Assembly: GCF_004795835.1 (NCBI RefSeq)
Contig: NZ_CP039249.1
Span: 1,112,501-1,176,500, forward strand
Origin: Sphingomonas sp. PAMC26645
GTDB taxonomy: Bacteria > Pseudomonadota > Alphaproteobacteria > Sphingomonadales > Sphingomonadaceae
Length of the DNA stretch: 64,000 nucleotides
Direction: 5' to 3'
Shown here: one piece after another, positions 1 through 10,121 of the stretch
How positions within the stretch are numbered: the stretch's first letter is position 1
Layout of the letters: each line of letters starts with the position of its first letter
Position numbers and translations under genes: made by a program
The notes under the pieces: model-generated
Database searches by the model: none
What the model was told of the DNA's origin: nothing
What the model saw: only the letters and a program-made list of their open reading frames with translations

Positions 1-2342
1 GGTTCGTCGCGGTCGCGGTGGCGAACATGGCGAATGCGATCCGGACGATTTCCGTCGCGCGCGGGCATGATGTGACGCGTTATACGCTCGCCTGCTTCGG
101 TGGAGCCGGGGGGCAGCATGCGTGCCTCGTCGCCGATGCGTTGGCGATGGGCCGCGTGATGATCCACCCGCTGGCCGGGGTGCTGTCGGCGTACGGCATG
201 GGGCTGGCCGATCGCCGGATCCTTCGCGAGGCTACGTCGGGTGCGTCGTTCGCGAATTACGCTGAGATCGTCAAAGCGTTGGACGGGCTAGCGGAGGCTG
301 CGCGCGAAGCACTGGTAGCCCAGGGCGTCACGGCGGACGACGTCCGGATCGAACGCCGCGTGCATCTGCGCCGAGGCCAGACCGACCACACCATCGAACT
401 CGATCTCGACGAACCGGCAGCGATGATCGCCGCGTTCGATGCCGCACATATCGCCCAGTTCGGGTTCGCCAGCGAAGCACCGCTGATCGCCGACCGTATC
501 GTTGCCGAAGCCATCGCCGAGAGTCCGCCGATTGCCGCCGCGCTCGTCGCGCTCCCCGAAGAGCCAGCCGCGCCCCTGTCCGTCGCCCCCGTCTATATGG
601 CCGGTGTATGGCACGACACGCCCGTCCTTGCCCGCGAAGGCCTGCCCACCGGACACGCCATCGACGGACCTGCGCTGATCCTCGACAGCGTCTCGACCAC
701 CATCGTCGAGCCGGGCTGGCGCGCGCGCGTCGACCCGATCGGCAACCTGATCCTCGACCGCATCGCGCCCCGTGTCGGCGCGAGTATCGGCACCGAATCC
801 GATCCGGTGCGCCTCGCGATTTTCGCCGGGCTGTTCATGAGCATCGCCGAGGAGATGGGCGCCGCACTCCAGCGCTCCGCCGCATCGGTCAACATCCGCG
901 AGCGCCTCGACTTTAGCTGCGCGCTGTTCGACGCGCACGGTAACCTCGTTGCCAACGCACCACACATCCCGGTCCATTTGGGGTCGATGGGCGAAAGCAT
1001 CCGCACGATCATCGACGCACGCGGCGGCGGCGCAGACGGCCGCGGTATCCGCCGCGGCGACGCCTATGCGCTCAACGCGCCGTATCGTGGCGGCACGCAT
1101 CTCCCCGACATCACCGTGATCATGCCGGTCTTCGCAGGCGACGACGATGCGCCCGCGTTCTTCGTCGCAGCCCGCGGTCATCATGCGGACGTCGGCGGCA
1201 TCACCCCAGGATCAATGCCGCCCGAAAGCCGCTCGGTCGAGGAAGAGGGCGTGCTGCTCGACGACGTGCTGGTGGTCGACGAAGGACGTTTCCTCGAAGC
1301 CGACATGCGCGCGGTGTTCGCGTCCGGCCCCTATCCCGCGCGCAATATCGACCAGAACATAGCCGATCTCGCCGCGCAGTTGGCGGCCTGCACGCGCGGT
1401 GCGACCGGCCTCACGCGATTGGCCGACGAGTACGGCACCGACGTCGTCGCGGCCTACATGGAACACGTCCAGGCCAATGCCGACGCCGCCGTCCGGCGCC
1501 TGATAGCAACGCTCGATGACGGCGCGTTTGCCTACGAGATGGACGACGGCGCAGTCGTGCGCGTGGCGGTCCGCGTCGACCGGGAAGCTGCGACCATGGA
1601 GGTCGACTTCGCCGGCACCAGCGATCAGCGCCCGACCAACTTCAACGCCCCCGTCTCGATCGTCCGTGCCGCCGTCCTCTATGTCGTCCGTGCGCTGATC
1701 GACGAGGCCGTGCCGCTCAACGACGGCTGCCTGCGGGGCGTGACGATCCGCGTGCCCGAGGGCTCGATGCTCAACCCGCGCTATCCCGCCGCGGTCGTCG
1801 CCGGCAACGTCGAGACAAGCCAGGTCGTCACCGACGCGCTGTTCGGCGCGCTCGGTGCGATGGCGGCGAGCCAGGGGACGATGAACAACTTCACCTTCGG
1901 CAACGACACGCACCAATATTACGAGACTATTGCGGGAGGAGCAGGTGCTGGCCCCGGCTTCGACGGCGCGTCGGTGATCCAGACGCACATGACCAACAGC
2001 CGCCTCACCGACCCCGAAATCTTTGAGACGCGCTTCCCGGTGTTGCTGGAGGAATTCTCGATCCGCCGCGGCTCGGGCGGGGCAGGCGCGCACCACGGCG
2101 GCGACGGCGCGACGCGACGAGTCCGGTTCCTCAAGGACATGACTGCCTGCATCCTCGCCAACCGCCGTCGCGTAGCCCCGTTCGGGATGGCGGGCGGCAA
2201 AGACGGTGGGCTGGGTTCTGCCACCGTCGAGCGAGCTGACGGCCACGTCGAGCACCTTGGCTCCACCGCCAAGGTCGATATGCGGCCGGGCGACGTGTTC
2301 GTGATCGAAACACCCGGTGGCGGTGGTTTCGGACCCATTTGA
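1..2342 (+). CDS. Hydantoinase/5-oxoprolinase family protein, fused A+B subunits, 5' end cut by window
   Basis: The reading frame is open through the left edge, so the true start lies upstream. The first ~75 residues carry the end of a HyuA-type (ATPase-like) domain, seen in the FGGAGGQHA stretch. From about residue 260 a complete HyuB domain follows ([13 protein letters not shown], then [10 protein letters not shown], and a C-terminal [15 protein letters not shown] signature). Proteins with A and B in one chain hydrolyse cyclic amides in an ATP-dependent way (5-oxoproline to glutamate, or hydantoins to N-carbamoyl amino acids). The substrate cannot be told from this part. It ends 86 nt before the GH3 start, and no functional link between the two is visible. 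Confidence 0.9.
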   Translation, partial: FVAVAVANMANAIRTISVARGHDVTRYTLACFGGAGGQHACLVADALAMGRVMIHPLAGVLSAYGMGLADRRILREATSGASFANYAEIVKALDGLAEAAREALVAQGVTADDVRIERRVHLRRGQTDHTIELDLDEPAAMIAAFDAAHIAQFGFASEAPLIADRIVAEAIAESPPIAAALVALPEEPAAPLSVAPVYMAGVWHDTPVLAREGLPTGHAIDGPALILDSVSTTIVEPGWRARVDPIGNLILDRIAPRVGASIGTESDPVRLAIFAGLFMSIAEEMGAALQRSAASVNIRERLDFSCALFDAHGNLVANAPHIPVHLGSMGESIRTIIDARGGGADGRGIRRGDAYALNAPYRGGTHLPDITVIMPVFAGDDDAPAFFVAARGHHADVGGITPGSMPPESRSVEEEGVLLDDVLVVDEGRFLEADMRAVFASGPYPARNIDQNIADLAAQLAACTRGATGLTRLADEYGTDVVAAYMEHVQANADAAVRRLIATLDDGAFAYEMDDGAVVRVAVRVDREAATMEVDFAGTSDQRPTNFNAPVSIVRAAVLYVVRALIDEAVPLNDGCLRGVTIRVPEGSMLNPRYPAAVVAGNVETSQVVTDALFGALGAMAASQGTMNNFTFGNDTHQYYETIAGGAGAGPGFDGASVIQTHMTNSRLTDPEIFETRFPVLLEEFSIRRGSGGAGAHHGGDGATRRVRFLKDMTACILANRRRVAPFGMAGGKDGGLGSATVERADGHVEHLGSTAKVDMRPGDVFVIETPGGGGFGPI

Positions 2343-2428
2343 TCCGTCGCCCGATACGACGACTGGTTGCAGCGACGGGACGGACGCGTCACACACGGTC
2401 CGCACAAGATCACCGTGAAAGTGAAGCC

Positions 2429-4732
2429 ATGACCGCATTTCGTTCCCGCGCCCTGTTCGTCCGTTTGCTCGCGGGATCGGTGCTGGCGATCGCTGCGCCC
2501 GCCGTGGCGCAGACGACCAACAACGCACCCGGTGCGGCGGCGGCGCGGACCGAGGCTCCCAAGGCGCGGCCGTGGATGAACACTGCGCTGGGGGCCGATG
2601 CGCGCGTCGACCTGTTGCTCAAGGAGATGACGCTCGACGAGAAGCTGCAGCTCACCTTTGGTTACTTTGCGACCAATGCAGACTGGCTGAAAACGCCGAT
2701 CAAGAACTGGGTCTATCCGAAGGACGGGCTGGCCGCGTCCGCCGGGATCGTGCCGGGTATCCCGCGGCTCGGCATCCCCAGCCAGTGGCAGACCGATGCT
2801 GGCGTCGGTGTCGCCAGCCAGCGCGGGCCGACGCCGCGCCTGCGCACCTCGCTGCCCTCGGGGATCGCTACCGCGGCGACCTGGAACCCCGAACTCGCGC
2901 AGGCCGGTGGCGCGATGATCGGCAACGAGGCGTTCCTGTCGGGCTTCAACGTGCAGCTTGCGGGCGGGATGAACCTGACGCGCGAGCCGCGCAACGGCCG
3001 CAATTTCGAATATGGCGGTGAGGATCCGTTGCTGGCGGGCGTCATTACCGGGCACGAGATCAAGGGGATCCAGTCGCAGCACGTCGTCTCGACGATGAAG
3101 CATTACGCGTTCAACGGGCAGGAGACGAACCGCAACAACATCGATCACAAGATCGGCGAACAGGCTGCGCGCCAGTCCGACCTGCTCGCGTTCGAGATCG
3201 CCAACGAAGTCGGCCAGCCCGGCTCGGTGATGTGCTCGTACAACCGCGTGAACAGCCATTATGCGTGCGAGAACGACTGGCTGCTCAACACGGTGCTGAA
3301 GCGCGACTGGGGCTTCAAGGGCTATGTCATGTCCGACTGGGGCGCGACGCATTCGACCAGCGAGGCGGCCAATGCCGGGCTCGACCAGCAATCGGGCTGG
3401 GCGTTCGATCGCTCGGCTTATTTTGCGGATGCGCTGCGCGAGGCGGTCAACAATGGACACGTGACCGAGGCGCGCGCGAGCGACATGGCGCGGCGCGTCC
3501 TGTGGGGGATGGTCTCGGTCGGCGCGTTCGACACCGTCGTGAACGGCGACCAGGCGACGAAGATCGACTACGCCGCCCATGCCGCGGTGACGCGCGCGGA
3601 TGCGGAGGAGGGCATCGTCCTGCTCAAGAACACCGCGGGGCTGTTGCCGATCGCCAAGACGGCCAAGTCGATCCTGTTGATCGGCGCGCACGCGGATGTC
3701 GGCGTGCTGTCGGGTGGTGGGTCTTCGCAGGTCTATTCGCATAATGCCCCGACCAATGGCCTGATCGTGGCAGACGAGTTCCCGAGCGGGTTCCCGGGGC
3801 CGAAGACGTATCACGCGTCGTCGCCGATGAAGGCGTTGCAGGCGCGGACCGGCGCGACGGTGACGTATCTCGACGGCAAGGACGTCAAGGCGGCTGCCGC
3901 GGCGGCGCGGAAAGCGGACGTCGTCGTGGTGTTCGGTGAGCAGTGGACCGGCGAGTCGTTCGACGTGCCTGACCTGAACCTGCCGGCTGGCCAGAACGCG
4001 CTGATCGATGCGGTTGCGCGCGCGAACACCAAGACGGTGGTGGTGCTCGAAACCGGCGGGCCGGTGGTGATGCCCTGGCTGGGCAAGGTCGGGGCGGTGC
4101 TGGAGGCGTGGTATCCGGGTACGGCTGGCGGCGAGGCGATCGCGCGCGTGCTGACCGGCGAGGTCAACCCGTCGGGGCATCTGCCCGCGACCTTCCCGGC
4201 GTCGCTCGCGCAGATCCCGCGCCCGAAGCTCGAAGGTGATCCCAAGCTCGACCGCGATTCGCATCCGATGGGCAATTACGACATCGAGGGTGCGGCAGTC
4301 GGTTATAAGTGGTTCGACAAGACCGGCGCGAAGCCGCTGTTTCCGTTCGGCTACGGGCTTTCCTATACGAATTTCGCGATGGGTGGTTTGACCGCCGCGC
4401 CGCAGGGCAAGGGGATCAAGGCCGGGTTCTCGGTGAACAATATTGGTGCGGTGCAGGGCAAGGCGGTTGCGCAGGTCTATGTGTCGGGTGCTGGCTGGGA
4501 GGCGCCGAAGCGGCTCGGGGCTTTCCGCAAGGTCGATCTCGCGCCGGGTTCCGAGCAGGTTGTTTCGGTGACGATCGATCCGCGATTGTTGGCGACGTTC
4601 GATGTCGCGAGCGGTGGGTGGAAGATCGCTGGTGGGGATTACAAGGTGATGTTGGCGACGTCGGCGGCGGATGTCGTGAAGACGGTGACGGTGCGGGTTG
4701 CGGCGCAGACGCTGGATCGTGGGGGGACGTGA
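2429..4732 (+). CDS. Glycoside hydrolase family 3 protein (beta-glucosidase type), secreted
   Basis: About 767 residues. An in-frame extension to 2339 exists, but the ATG at 2429 gives a clean signal peptide (Arg residues, hydrophobic core, AVAQ cleavage region), so I take that start. The GH3 N-terminal barrel contains the KHY motif and the nucleophile in VMSDWG, Asp303. The GH3 C-terminal sandwich follows, then a fibronectin III-like domain near the end (FPFGYGLSYTNF). The family removes terminal beta-linked glucose or xylose from oligosaccharides. The location is probably periplasmic or outer-membrane associated. Exact sugar specificity is not visible. It stands alone, with no transporter beside it. 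Confidence 0.92.
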   Translation: MTAFRSRALFVRLLAGSVLAIAAPAVAQTTNNAPGAAAARTEAPKARPWMNTALGADARVDLLLKEMTLDEKLQLTFGYFATNADWLKTPIKNWVYPKDGLAASAGIVPGIPRLGIPSQWQTDAGVGVASQRGPTPRLRTSLPSGIATAATWNPELAQAGGAMIGNEAFLSGFNVQLAGGMNLTREPRNGRNFEYGGEDPLLAGVITGHEIKGIQSQHVVSTMKHYAFNGQETNRNNIDHKIGEQAARQSDLLAFEIANEVGQPGSVMCSYNRVNSHYACENDWLLNTVLKRDWGFKGYVMSDWGATHSTSEAANAGLDQQSGWAFDRSAYFADALREAVNNGHVTEARASDMARRVLWGMVSVGAFDTVVNGDQATKIDYAAHAAVTRADAEEGIVLLKNTAGLLPIAKTAKSILLIGAHADVGVLSGGGSSQVYSHNAPTNGLIVADEFPSGFPGPKTYHASSPMKALQARTGATVTYLDGKDVKAAAAAARKADVVVVFGEQWTGESFDVPDLNLPAGQNALIDAVARANTKTVVVLETGGPVVMPWLGKVGAVLEAWYPGTAGGEAIARVLTGEVNPSGHLPATFPASLAQIPRPKLEGDPKLDRDSHPMGNYDIEGAAVGYKWFDKTGAKPLFPFGYGLSYTNFAMGGLTAAPQGKGIKAGFSVNNIGAVQGKAVAQVYVSGAGWEAPKRLGAFRKVDLAPGSEQVVSVTIDPRLLATFDVASGGWKIAGGDYKVMLATSAADVVKTVTVRVAAQTLDRGGT

Positions 4733-4779
4733 GGGCTCGTCGTTTCCTCCTGAGCAGGCGGCGAGTAGCTTCATAGGAG

Positions 4780-4850
4780 CGTATCGAGACGGCGTATCGA
4801 AGGACGGGGTGTCGCGCGGAACCTGTACCTCGATACGAGCCCTCGATACG
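4780..4850. repeat. CGTATCGAG inverted-repeat cluster
   Basis: CGTATCGAG at 4780-4788 and CGTATCGA at 4793-4800 face CTCGATACG at 4829-4837 and 4842-4850. The two nested inverted pairs could fold into a cruciform or a transcript hairpin between convergent genes. No transposase is nearby. Confidence 0.7.
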
Positions 4851-5060
4851 CCCAAGGGGGCTACTCGGTCTCTACTCGGCACGAACGGTGTGGGGCAGGG
4901 TGCATGACTCGACGCAGATCGGGTGAGGCGACGCTGCCGGAAAGCGGCATAGGTTGAAGGGTCCGTCGCCGGGCGAAGACCCCCCTTACGTCGTACCGTA
5001 TTCGTCCCCTCTCTCGTTGGGAGAGGGAAGGGTCGAAGCGATCCCGATCGATCCACCTGA

Positions 5061-5185
5061 TCCTCCCCCGCCAGGGGGAGGTGGCTGGCGCTTGCCAGAC
5101 GGAGGGGGAGGTAAGGAATCACCGGGGTTGCGTGTCCTCCCCCTCCGTCACCTTCAGCGATACCTCCCCCTGGAGGGGGAGGATC
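5061..5185. repeat. Palindromic GC-rich repeat pair (REP-like, CCTCCCCC type)
   Basis: TCCTCCCCCGCCAGGGGGAGG at the left and CCTCCCCCTGGAGGGGGAGGA at the right enclose a second inverted pair (GGAGGGGGAGG / CCTCCCCCTCC). The same class occurs at 21106-21230, again between convergent genes. Confidence 0.8.
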
Positions 5186-5197
5186 AACCGACAGATG

Positions 5198-7012
5198 TCA
5201 AGCCCGCCCTCGGAGCGCCGCGATCCGCTCGTCGACGCGGCGTTCCAGGATCGTGAGCGGCATTGCGCCTTCCTTCAGGATGTCGTGGAACTGCTTCAGG
5301 TCGAACTTGTCGCCCAGCGCCGCCTTTGCCTTCATCCGTGCGCGCGTCCAGGCCATGTGGCCGACCTTGTAGCTGCAGGCCTGGCCTGCCTGCGTGCAGT
5401 AGCGTTCCACTTCCCGTTGCGTGCGGGGCCGGGCGAAGCCGGTCGTCGCGACCATGTAGTCGGTCGCCTTCTCGCGGCTCCAGCGTTTCGCGTGAATGCC
5501 GGTATCGACCACCAGACGCGTTGCGCGGAACAGGAACGACTGGAGATAGCCGGCGCGTTCCAGCGGCGACGCATAGGCACCGAGTTCGTCGGCGAGTTGC
5601 TCCGCATACAGCGCCCAGCCTTCCGAATAGGCCGAGAAGAAGCCGATCTTCCGAAGCGTCGGGATGTCCTTCGATTCCTGCGCGAGGCTGATCTGGAGGT
5701 GATGCCCCGGTACGCCCTCGTGATAGGTCAGCGATGGGAGCGTGTATTTCGGCCAGTCGCCGACGTCCTTCAAATTGACGAAGTAGATCGCCGGACGGCT
5801 GCCATCGAGCGAGGCGCGGTTGTAATAGCCGTTCGATGCGCCGTCCTGGATCTCGACCGGGACAGCGCGGATCTCGAGCGGCTGCGTCGGCACTTCGGAG
5901 AAGGCCTGGGGCAGCTTGGCGTACATCGCCTTGATGCCGTCGTTCAGGCCGGCGATCAGTTCGATGCGGCCCTCCGCGGTGTTCGCGTAGAGCTGGTCCG
6001 GCGTGACGTTCAGTTTCGCGAGCCGCTCACCGACCGTGCCGGTCGTGAAGCCCTGCGACTTCAGGATGGTGTCGAGCTGCGCGGTGATCTCCGCCACCTG
6101 CGCTAGGCCGATGCGGTGGACCTCGTCGGGGCTCATCGTCGTGGTGGTCGCCTGGTTGAGCGCCATCGCGTAGATCGCGTCGCCGTTGGGCACGCGCCAG
6201 ATGCCGTCGCCGGGCTTGGTAATCGGTTTCAGCCGCTCGATCAGCGCGATCTGGCGATCGAGCGCGGGATACACTTTCGCGTCGACGATCTTGGCGGCGC
6301 GCGCCTGCCAGTCGCCGGTCAGGCCCTTCGCCGCCGCGCGCTTTACCAGCGACTGGACGATGCTCGACGTCGCCGCCGGCTGGCCGCGCAGTTTTCGCAT
6401 CTGGCCCAGCGTCAGGTCGAGCGACCAGCCGGGTGCGAGCAAGCCGCGTGCCGCCTCTGCCTGCTGCATCGCGCTCTCCTGATCGAGCACCGTGCCGAAC
6501 TGGTCGAGCCGCGACAGATACGCCTCGGCATCCGGGGTGGCGTTGATCGTGTGCGCGGTGTTGAGGAAGTCGGGCACCTGGAAATAGGCGCCGCCCTGCT
6601 GGAAGATCCGGTAGGGACGGATCGGGCTGTCCATGCCGAATTTCTCGGGCGCGGCGATCTGCGTATTGAGCGAATAGCGCACGACTTCGAGGTTGAGCTT
6701 GGCGGCAGGTGACAGGCCTGTGCCGTCGTAGCGAGCGAGACTGGCAAGCGCGGCCTTGGTCTCGGCGACGTCGCGCGCGCGCTTGTCGGGTGTGCGTGGC
6801 GACAATTGCCCCTTCAGCGATGCTAGCGGTCCCTTGTCGAGGCCAAGCGACGTCGCGAGTTCGGGCGAGCGCGCGACGCTCGCCTGGAAGATTCGCTCGA
6901 AATCGGCGTTGAGCGCGGTGTCGCCGCTCGACTGCGCGAAGGCCGACGACGGCAGCAGCGTTGTGGCGAGCGCGGCGACGCCCCCCGATGCGAGGAACTG
7001 GCGACGATCCAT
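5198..7012 (-). CDS. DUF885 family protein, Tat-type or Sec signal peptide
   Basis: 604 residues. The frame runs further upstream, but the ATG at 7012 has GGGAGAA eight bases ahead and begins MDRRQFLASGG, a twin-arginine-like leader ending near SSAFAQ. Around residues 430-440 it carries HEGVPGHHLQ, the conserved DUF885 signature that resembles a metallopeptidase zinc site. Family members are exported proteins of poorly defined, probably peptidase-like activity; no substrate is proposed. It is transcribed alone and is divergent from the small NepR-like gene. Confidence 0.88.
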   Translation of the reverse strand: MDRRQFLASGGVAALATTLLPSSAFAQSSGDTALNADFERIFQASVARSPELATSLGLDKGPLASLKGQLSPRTPDKRARDVAETKAALASLARYDGTGLSPAAKLNLEVVRYSLNTQIAAPEKFGMDSPIRPYRIFQQGGAYFQVPDFLNTAHTINATPDAEAYLSRLDQFGTVLDQESAMQQAEAARGLLAPGWSLDLTLGQMRKLRGQPAATSSIVQSLVKRAAAKGLTGDWQARAAKIVDAKVYPALDRQIALIERLKPITKPGDGIWRVPNGDAIYAMALNQATTTTMSPDEVHRIGLAQVAEITAQLDTILKSQGFTTGTVGERLAKLNVTPDQLYANTAEGRIELIAGLNDGIKAMYAKLPQAFSEVPTQPLEIRAVPVEIQDGASNGYYNRASLDGSRPAIYFVNLKDVGDWPKYTLPSLTYHEGVPGHHLQISLAQESKDIPTLRKIGFFSAYSEGWALYAEQLADELGAYASPLERAGYLQSFLFRATRLVVDTGIHAKRWSREKATDYMVATTGFARPRTQREVERYCTQAGQACSYKVGHMAWTRARMKAKAALGDKFDLKQFHDILKEGAMPLTILERRVDERIAALRGRA

Positions 7013-7142
7013 GACGAATTCTCCCGTGAACTTTCGCGCATCTAAGCCGATCTCCGCCCGGATCGCCAGCGCTTCGGAAACTGGAATTTCGACGCGTCTG
7101 CGGCCGGAACATGCGCATATGGCAAAACCGCGGGAAACTGCC

Positions 7143-7167
7143 GGAACAAGCGCGGATATCGTCGGTT
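7143..7167 (+). promoter_or_regulatory. Candidate EcfG-type stress promoter
   Basis: GGAAC at 7143-7147, a 16-base spacer, then gGTT at 7164-7167. This fits the alphaproteobacterial general-stress sigma factor pattern GGAAC-N16/17-cGTT except for the first base of the -10. The only downstream same-strand gene is the NepR-like ORF. Confidence 0.5.
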
Positions 7168-7238
7168 TGACCCGAGAGCCCGGCGGTGTCCTTACCCCCC
7201 GAAGGATGCCGTCGGGTGTATGCGTAGGTGAGGTAGAC

Positions 7239-7418
7239 GTGCGAGACGAGACATCCAGGCGTGAAGCCGGCAGGCGTGAAGCCGGCGCACGATTGCATGA
7301 TGTCGGCGAAAGATTGCGCTCGTCCTGGCAGACTCCCACGGACACGATGATCACCGAGGACATCCCGACGCTGCTGACGCGCCTGTCGCAGGTGCCGAAG
7401 ACCCGCAAGAAACCGTAA
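7239..7418 (+). CDS. Small NepR-like protein (putative anti-sigma factor)
   Basis: 59 residues from a GTG with AGGTGAGG five bases upstream; an ATG at 7206 would add 11 residues but has poor spacing. The core reads VGERLRSSWQ, then IPTLLTRL. This matches the two amphipathic helices of NepR proteins (LRSxYQ... followed by a hydrophobic LLxxL helix), which hold EcfG inactive until PhyR is phosphorylated. The match rests on motif spacing recalled from the family, not on a search. The tail is basic (KTRKK). No phyR or ecfG is adjacent, so it would be an orphan paralogue. A putative EcfG promoter lies 70-95 bases upstream. Confidence 0.5.
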   Translation: MRDETSRREAGRREAGARLHDVGERLRSSWQTPTDTMITEDIPTLLTRLSQVPKTRKKP

Positions 7419-7421
7419 TAT

Positions 7422-7450
7422 GATCGGCCCGGCGTGCAGCCGGACCGATC
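7422..7450. terminator. Hairpin between convergent NepR-like and manC genes
   Basis: GATCGG-c-CCGGC pairs with GCCGG-a-CCGATC around a GTGCA loop, one mismatch per arm. There is no clear T tract on either side, so this is a terminator-like hairpin rather than a textbook rho-independent terminator. Confidence 0.45.
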
Positions 7451-7463
7451 CTGTATCCTGACC

Positions 7464-8552
7464 TCAGTTGGTCGGCGCGGCGTTCTTCGCAGCGGTTTTC
7501 ATCGCCTCGATGAGCTTCTTCACTTCCTGGCTGCGGCCGCGTGGCATGATCAGCACGTCATTGCCGCTCGCGACCACGATCAGGTCCTCGACGCCGACCA
7601 GCGAGACGCGGACGCCGTCGCTGCGGACGAAGCAGTTCTTCGTGTCGATCGCGAGCACATCGCCGTCGCCGTGGCTGCGGTGCGCGTTGCCGTCGCCGTC
7701 CGTGTCACTGATCGCGTGGAGCGCGTCCCAGCTGCCGACGTCGTTCCAGCCCATCGCGACCGGCACGACCGCGACCCGGTCGGCCTTTTCCATCACTGCG
7801 TAATCGATCGAGTCGTCGGGCGAGGCGGCGAAGGCGGCTGCGTCGGGATAGATGCGCGTGCCCTGCGTGCGTGCCTTGTCCATCGCCTCCTGCGTGGCGG
7901 TGAGGATGCCCGGATCGAACTGTGCGAGCGCCTCGAGGTAGGCGTCGGCGAGGAACAGGAAGATCCCACCGTTCCAGGCGTGATCGCCACTGGCGAGCAT
8001 TGACTGCGCCTTGTCGAGCGGGGGCTTCTCGACGAACCGCGCGACGCGGTTGACGCCGGGCTGAAGCTCGTCGCCGATCTGGATCCAGCCATAGCCGGTT
8101 TCGGGCGCATCGGGTGCGATCCCGAACGTGACGAGCCACCCTTGCGTGACGAGCGGCATCGCCGCCTCGATCGCTGCGTGGAAGGCCGCGACATCGCCGA
8201 TGACGTGATCCGACGGCATCACCAGCAGCGCGTCGCCGCCGCCACCGGCGGCAATCGCGGCGAGCGCGATGGCGGGCGCGGTGTTGCGGCCGATCGGCTC
8301 GAGGATCAACGCCTGTGGGGTCGCGCCGGCATTGGCCAACTGCTGCTCGACGAGGTCCGCGTGACGCGCATTGGCGACGACGATCGGTGCGGCGAAGCGC
8401 TCGCCGAACGCGCGGCCCGCGGTCAGCTGCAGCATCGTTTCGTCCGCGGTCAGCGCCAGCATCTGCTTGGGCATCTCAGGGCGCGACATCGGCCAAAGGC
8501 GCGTGCCCGAACCGCCTGAAAGAATAACGGGAACGATCTTACGTGCGGTCAT
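7464..8552 (-). CDS. manC: Mannose-1-phosphate guanylyltransferase
   Basis: 362 residues from the ATG at 8552, which has AGGAGG six bases upstream; the frame extends 12 codons further without support. LSGGSGTRLWPMSR near the N-terminus is the nucleotidyltransferase signature, and VEKPP follows mid-protein. It makes GDP-mannose from GTP and mannose-1-phosphate for polysaccharides. It lacks the C-terminal phosphomannose isomerase domain of ~470-residue bifunctional forms. It is divergent from the sugar transferase at 8714, which supports a role in exopolysaccharide supply. Confidence 0.93.
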   Translation of the reverse strand: MTARKIVPVILSGGSGTRLWPMSRPEMPKQMLALTADETMLQLTAGRAFGERFAAPIVVANARHADLVEQQLANAGATPQALILEPIGRNTAPAIALAAIAAGGGGDALLVMPSDHVIGDVAAFHAAIEAAMPLVTQGWLVTFGIAPDAPETGYGWIQIGDELQPGVNRVARFVEKPPLDKAQSMLASGDHAWNGGIFLFLADAYLEALAQFDPGILTATQEAMDKARTQGTRIYPDAAAFAASPDDSIDYAVMEKADRVAVVPVAMGWNDVGSWDALHAISDTDGDGNAHRSHGDGDVLAIDTKNCFVRSDGVRVSLVGVEDLIVVASGNDVLIMPRGRSQEVKKLIEAMKTAAKNAAPTN

Positions 8553-8713
8553 GAAGCCTCCTGCTGGCGCCGAGCTATAACGTGGCAATTTCGCACGCCA
8601 ATCGCCGAATGATCGGATTGCTATGCTGTCTTCAGGCTTTTTTGGTGTTTTACTGCGAAACGTGGCGTTCAGGTGTCGGAAGCGTTTACACTGGTGCGTC
8701 GGGATAGCGGACG

Positions 8714-10102
8714 ATGATACGGCTCTTCAAGCATTACGTACCCTATGCGGTCCTCCTGCTCGGCCTTGTCGATGCGGTGTTGTTGATCGCGTCTGCGGAG
8801 ATCGGCTGGATCGTCCGCGCGCATCAGATCGGCATGGAGGTCGGGCCGATCCACACCCGGATCGCGCAGTTGCTGACGTTCGCGCTCGCATTGCAGGTCT
8901 CGCTGGTCGCGGTCGGGGCGTACGGCGTCGCATCGTTCCTGTCGCTACGCTTTGCCGCTGCGCGGCTTGCGGTGGCGCTGTCGCTGGGCGTGATGTTCCT
9001 GTCGCTGATCTTCTTCCTCGTCCCCCCGCTCGCGTTGTGGCGATCGAACCTGTTGTACGCGACGGTGATCGCCACCGTCCTGCTCGTCACGGTTCGTGCG
9101 GTGCTTGGCAAGACGCTCGGCGGCGAGACGTTCAAGCGGCGGATCGTCGTGCTCGGCGCCGGCACGCGCGCCGCGCGGATCGAGACGCTGGCCGCACAAC
9201 CCGGCGTGAACTTCGTCGTCGCCGGCTTCGTCCGCATGGGTGAGGTCGAGCCGGTCGTCCAGAATGCGATGCCGCGGGCCGACATCCCCAATCTTGCCGC
9301 GCATATCGTCGACCAGAATGCGAGCGAGGTCGTGCTGGCGCTCGACGAACGCCGCAACGCCCTGCCGATGAAGGATCTGCTCCGGGTTCGCACCACCGGC
9401 GTGCAGGTCAGCGAGATATCGAGCTTCCTCGAACGCGAGACGGGACGCATCGACCTGAAGAGCGTCAACCCGTCCTGGCTGATCTTCTCCGATGGGTTCG
9501 CCTCCAGCCGAATGCTGTCGAGCGTGTTCAAGCGCGCGTTCGACATCGTCGCCAGCGGACTGCTGCTGGTGGTCACGCTGCCGATCATCCTGCTCACCGC
9601 GATCGCGATCAAGCTCGAGTCGAAGGGTCCCGCTTTCTATCGCCAGCGTCGCGTCGGGCTCTACAATGAGGGCTTCGATATCCTGAAGCTGCGGTCGATG
9701 CGGCAGGATGCGGAGGTCGCGGGCAAGGCGGTCTGGGCGGCGGAGGACGATCCGCGGATCACGCGCATCGGTCGCTTCATCCGCAAGGTGCGGATCGACG
9801 AACTGCCGCAGACCTGGACCGTGCTGAAGGGCGAGATGAGCTTCGTCGGCCCACGTCCGGAACGGCCGCAGTTCGTCCAGCAGCTGGAGGAGCAACTGCC
9901 GTTCTACGCCGAGCGGCATATGGTGAAGCCGGGGATCACCGGCTGGGCGCAGATCAATTATCCGTATGGCGCGTCGATCGAGGATGCGCGCCACAAGCTC
10001 GAATACGACCTGTATTACGCGAAGAATTATTCGCCGTTCCTCGACATGCTGATCCTGTTGCAGACGCTCCGCGTGGTGTTGTGGCCGGCAGGCGCGCGGT
10101 GA
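8714..10102 (+). CDS. Exopolysaccharide polyprenyl glycosylphosphotransferase (EpsB/WbaP type)
   Basis: 462 residues. Four hydrophobic segments occupy roughly residues 10-130. A Rossmann-like CoA-binding_3 region follows ([13 protein letters not shown]). From about residue 270 comes the bacterial sugar-transferase domain: a membrane helix, then [27 protein letters not shown] and [15 protein letters not shown]. It transfers a sugar-1-phosphate onto undecaprenyl phosphate, starting repeat-unit assembly at the inner membrane. Its place directly before prsK suggests the exosortase/PEP-CTERM-associated subfamily. Confidence 0.9.
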   Translation: MIRLFKHYVPYAVLLLGLVDAVLLIASAEIGWIVRAHQIGMEVGPIHTRIAQLLTFALALQVSLVAVGAYGVASFLSLRFAAARLAVALSLGVMFLSLIFFLVPPLALWRSNLLYATVIATVLLVTVRAVLGKTLGGETFKRRIVVLGAGTRAARIETLAAQPGVNFVVAGFVRMGEVEPVVQNAMPRADIPNLAAHIVDQNASEVVLALDERRNALPMKDLLRVRTTGVQVSEISSFLERETGRIDLKSVNPSWLIFSDGFASSRMLSSVFKRAFDIVASGLLLVVTLPIILLTAIAIKLESKGPAFYRQRRVGLYNEGFDILKLRSMRQDAEVAGKAVWAAEDDPRITRIGRFIRKVRIDELPQTWTVLKGEMSFVGPRPERPQFVQQLEEQLPFYAERHMVKPGITGWAQINYPYGASIEDARHKLEYDLYYAKNYSPFLDMLILLQTLRVVLWPAGAR

Positions 10103-10121
10103 TCTTTGTAGCTGACCGCGC

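Larger units (their letters stand above)
4733..5197. other. Gene-free gap of ~465 bp filled with repeats
   Basis: Between the convergent GH3 and DUF885 genes I see no credible coding region. The gap holds a CGTATCGAG inverted-repeat cluster (4780-4850), a CGGCACGAACG word (4877-4887) that recurs near 54.2 kb, a small palindrome around 5009-5030, and a pair of GC-rich palindromes (5061-5185). ORFs here are forced by repeat composition. Confidence 0.75.

Noticed and set aside
1919..5122. Long minus-strand open frame of over 1000 codons opposite the hydantoinase and GH3 genes
   Set aside because: High GC keeps antisense frames open. The translation is Arg/His-rich with no domain, and the plus strand encodes two clear families.
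8553..8713. Sigma-54 promoter for the sugar transferase (TGGCA near 8582)
   Set aside because: The -12 GC element is not at the required spacing.
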